Below are positions 61,852 to 64,000 of a stretch of 64,000 nt of DNA, in pieces (the first letter of the stretch is position 1; each line of letters begins with the position of its first letter). Under the pieces are notes generated by a model, which saw only the letters and a program-made list of their open reading frames with translations, ran no database searches and was not told the origin of the DNA. Made by a program: the position numbers and the translations under genes. The stretch comes from Lachnospiraceae bacterium UBA7143 (GTDB taxonomy: Bacteria > Bacillota > Clostridia > Lachnospirales > Lachnospiraceae): NCBI GenBank assembly GCA_002491905.1, contig DKWV01000040.1, positions 11,993-75,992 of the forward strand, read 5' to 3'.

Positions 61852-62118
61852 GTGCAAGCTATGAAGAATGAGAACAAGTGGCTTAAAGGAACAGGACGGG
61901 AGCGAGTGTATAACTTCATTGTGGAATTTATCAAGAAAAAAGGATATGCACCGTCTGTAAGAGAGATTTGTGTCGGAACTGACCTTAGTTCTACATCAAG
62001 CGTATATACGCATTTATTGAAGCTGGAAGACGAAGGAAAGATTGAAATGAAGCGGAAATCTACCAGAGCGATAAAGGTGATTGGTTTTCAGTTTGTTAAA
62101 ATGGAGGAATCGGCATAA
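61852..62118 (+). CDS. LexA-like DNA-binding domain protein lacking the peptidase
   Basis: 88 residues. Winged-helix HTH of LexA (RERVYNFIVEFIKKKGYAPS, then TDLSSTSSVYTHLLKLEDEG) and nothing beyond it, so it cannot self-cleave. Start as GTG 61852, adjoining the previous stop with AGAGG 4 nt before; ATG 61861 is possible. Could act as a stable competitor at SOS boxes or as an element regulator. Confidence 0.82.
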   Translation: MQAMKNENKWLKGTGRERVYNFIVEFIKKKGYAPSVREICVGTDLSSTSSVYTHLLKLEDEGKIEMKRKSTRAIKVIGFQFVKMEESA

Positions 62119-62504
62119 TGAAAATTGAAACAAAGTTTAATGTTGGTGATGTTGTGTATGTGTGCAAGAATAATAGCACTTATGAAAAAGAACCGTGTAA
62201 AATCTGTGAAGGAACTGGCATGATTACTTTTAAAGGAACAACGTTTTGTTGCCCTCAGTGTCATACAAGCAAATTTACTCATTCAAAAAAAGTAATCAAG
62301 TTTACTCCAGAGGAAAGGATTATCAGTAAAGTAATAGTGTCCGAATCAATTAACAATGGAAATTTACAGATTTACACACGTTATGAAACAAAACCGCATT
62401 GCCATAGAATAGCAGAGCATGAGAATATGATATTTACGACAAAGGAAGAAGCGGAGGAACGTTGTAAAGAGTTAAATCAAAGAGAAGTTAGGGAAAATGA
62501 GTAA
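62118..62504 (+). CDS. Zinc-ribbon-like hypothetical protein
   Basis: 128 residues with CKICEGTGMITFKGTTFCCPQC, a four-Cys zinc site like DnaJ-type fingers, and a C-terminal helix EEAEERCKELNQREV. ATG overlaps the previous stop (TAATG), so translation is coupled with the LexA-HTH gene. Probably a small nucleic-acid or protein-binding adaptor. Confidence 0.7.
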   Translation: MKIETKFNVGDVVYVCKNNSTYEKEPCKICEGTGMITFKGTTFCCPQCHTSKFTHSKKVIKFTPEERIISKVIVSESINNGNLQIYTRYETKPHCHRIAEHENMIFTTKEEAEERCKELNQREVRENE

Positions 62505-62523
62505 GGAAGAGAGGTATTAAATC

Positions 62524-63069
62524 ATGGATGTACATAATTTTCAGTTAAGCAGCGTTTTTCAACAGAATGCAAAGGAATATGTTACAAGACCAGTAAAAGC
62601 AGCTAAGTATCAGTTAGGGATGGAAAATTCTTGGATGGTATATTTTACTAATATATCCACTAAGGAAAGAGGCGTATTGACGCATGAAGGAATGAAGTTC
62701 TTTCCTACTGAAGCGGAAGCATGGGAATATATTAATACGGACGAAAAACAGTATGTAATGGAAAGTGGTAAGCTGATAGAAGTAAAGGTCAATTATGATC
62801 AGCCAGTGCCAGTATTATGTACAAAGGATTTTGATCCTAATAATAAAGGCGGTTTAATAACTTGTATAGATGAAGAAACTGCCTTCATATCAAACGAAAC
62901 GAGGGATTATGAGTTTGAGATACTTGAAGATGGATCGTGGATTATGATTGATATGGATGATAAGATTAGGGTGTGGCATCCTGATTATGAAGAATCATTT
63001 TTCGGTAAGAATATGGATATTGTCTTTGAGAAGGATGATAAAGGGGAATATAGAAAAATTGCGGTGTGA
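62524..63069 (+). CDS. Hypothetical element protein
   Basis: 181 residues with AAGAGAGG before the ATG. Beta-rich, acidic C-terminal half (DYEFEILEDGSWIMIDMDDK). No recognised domain. Same strand and spacing as its neighbours. Confidence 0.6.
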   Translation: MDVHNFQLSSVFQQNAKEYVTRPVKAAKYQLGMENSWMVYFTNISTKERGVLTHEGMKFFPTEAEAWEYINTDEKQYVMESGKLIEVKVNYDQPVPVLCTKDFDPNNKGGLITCIDEETAFISNETRDYEFEILEDGSWIMIDMDDKIRVWHPDYEESFFGKNMDIVFEKDDKGEYRKIAV

Positions 63070-63109
63070 AGGTGGATGATTCGGTTTATAATGGAGAAAG
63101 GCGGTGTAA

Positions 63110-63400
63110 ATGATTATGATGAAACGAAGGAAACGTAGCATATTCAGAAATGATTTCTTTGGAATCAAAGACAAACTGTTCATGTGGCGAATTACCAATA
63201 GTATAAAGAAACGGAATCATTGGATGGGGAAACTGTTAGAGAGTATGCTTAATATAACTGTGAGCATCAGTATTCCGACAACGGAAGAGGAAGCTGTTAA
63301 ATTGGAGAAGGTATATGAATCATATCAGAATTTGGCGAGTGAGATTGAAGACGATATGAAGCGGATGCATGAGAAGATATATGACTGGAGGAATGATTAG
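63110..63400 (+). CDS. Small basic hypothetical protein
   Basis: 96 residues with AAAGGCGG before the ATG. Basic N-tail (MKRRKRSIFRNDFFGIK) then an amphipathic coiled-coil-like C-half (EEAVKLEKVYESYQNLASEI). Last gene of the run; a terminator follows at 63456. Confidence 0.6.
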   Translation: MIMMKRRKRSIFRNDFFGIKDKLFMWRITNSIKKRNHWMGKLLESMLNITVSISIPTTEEEAVKLEKVYESYQNLASEIEDDMKRMHEKIYDWRND

Positions 63401-63455
63401 CTGTAGGTCGGATGAAAATCGGGATGAGCGTTGTATCTATGAGGAAAGAGAATGG

Positions 63456-63489
63456 GAGGTCACGGTTTCTGCTGTGGCTTCTTTTTTTT
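63456..63489 (+). terminator. Intrinsic terminator
   Basis: GAGGTCAC pairs with GTGGCTTC (two G-U pairs), then eight T. It closes the 61074-63400 gene run. Confidence 0.8.
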
Positions 63490-64000
63490 GTGAAAGATAT
63501 TGTACTCGGTGAATAGTTCGGCATGGAATATATAGAGAGTTGGATTTTGTGCAAAAGTCTACCATCAGGGGACAGTTTACAAAATGCAAGTAGTTAAATT
63601 ATAATTTAATAAAGTTGGTTCGGGGTATTGTGAATTATATAGCCATTAATAAGTAGAAGAATCCCTTGTTTTCAAAGGATTTCATGGTTTTGTAATGGAT
63701 GGATATAGCGTGATCAGGCAGGAAATATTGTGTCTGTTTGCGATTTTTGAAGGGATTTCGAGATTTTGTTGAAAAATACGCATAAATGGGGAGATTTTGC
63801 AGGGTGAGTGGTGGACGAGGTTAAAAGGGCAGAAGTGTGGGAAGTGTTGATAAATGGGGATGTTTGGGGGATTTGTTGGAAACTTGGATAAAATGACTTT
63901 GTTCGACAGGATGAAAATGGTCTGATATTCAAAGTAATAATATAAAATTGTGCTTGTAGAAGTTATTATGATCTTCATAGCTGACTTGAAATTTTAAATT
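63490..64000. other. AT-rich stretch with no gene seen
   Basis: About 510 bases at the window edge. I see no ORF with a ribosome site, no tRNA and no clear repeat. Confidence 0.5.

Larger units (their letters stand above)
44713..64000. mobile_element. Integrated AT-rich mobile element, left end; right end outside window
   Basis: Begins at a tRNA 3'-end copy, shows a sharp drop in GC relative to the left flank and carries mobile-element genes (HU, replication-type winged helix, HNH, ArdC, RHH, DUF262, serine recombinase) and defence or toxin candidates. No conjugation genes or phage structural genes are in the window, so integrative plasmid, conjugative element and prophage all remain possible. 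Total size exceeds 19 kb. Confidence 0.8.

Overview
The window reads as a chromosome segment of an anaerobic, gut-type Clostridium relative, most likely Lachnospiraceae. The family assignment is inferred from gene content: AgrB/LytTR signalling, RlmCD, EutH, oleate hydratase, GH43/GH51 arabinose-releasing enzymes with a CUT1 sugar ABC transporter, Fe-S aldo/keto reductase, a CD1871A-type CXXC mini-protein, strong GGAGG ribosome sites and SigA promoters. No rRNA and no complete tRNA is present.

Region 1 (1-44.6 kb) is core or accessory chromosome with medium GC. It holds, in order: an AgrC-like kinase with its LytTR regulator, an AgrB peptidase, and a second near-duplicate LytTR regulator behind an XRE gene (1-3.5 kb); a Y-family polymerase behind a LexA-type box (3.7-5 kb); RlmCD, EutH, a D,D-carboxypeptidase, TfoX-N and TetR plus oleate hydratase (5.8-12.5 kb); a HipBA pair, a soluble PAS chemoreceptor and glutamine synthetase (12.6-17.2 kb); a 1712-residue secreted CAP/Ig-like protein with ZIP, Fe-S reductase and MATE genes behind it (17.8-26.3 kb); an alanine/sodium symporter, a nucleoid-associated protein, an Mbeg1-like hydrolase and a class-I amidotransferase (26.3-31.1 kb); an arabino-oligosaccharide locus of GH43, GH51, binding protein and two permeases (31.2-37.9 kb); Cfa and a TlpA / CD1871A / Fe-S membrane protein redox operon (38.7-41.5 kb); then a methyltransferase, a metallo-beta-lactamase-fold protein, a frameshifted acetyltransferase and a carbamoyltransferase (41.6-44.5 kb).

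Region 2 (about 44.71 kb to the window end) is an AT-rich integrated mobile element. Its left edge is a 23-nt copy of a tRNA 3' end (T arm plus acceptor strand, probably tRNA-Leu, minus strand) followed by three 12-bp repeats. The rest of that tRNA and the main integrase should lie beyond 64 kb. Cargo includes HU, a winged-helix replication-type protein preceded by an 80-nt perfect-class hairpin, an NUMOD4/HNH protein, a NACHT NTPase with pentapeptide repeats, ArdC antirestriction protein, an RHH regulator surrounded by six palindromic operators, a sigma-like factor, a DUF262 protein, a PIN toxin with two tandem antitoxin-like partners, a serine recombinase, a LexA-HTH-only protein and many small unknown genes.

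The most interesting object is a non-coding stretch at 48,249-48,799. It has its own SigA promoter and intrinsic terminator and is packed with more than a dozen short hairpins. Size, structure density and mobile-element setting suggest a large ornate bacterial RNA (ROOL/GOLLD-like class) or a new class. It lies between the replication-type gene and the HNH gene, with the candidate NACHT anti-phage protein next along.
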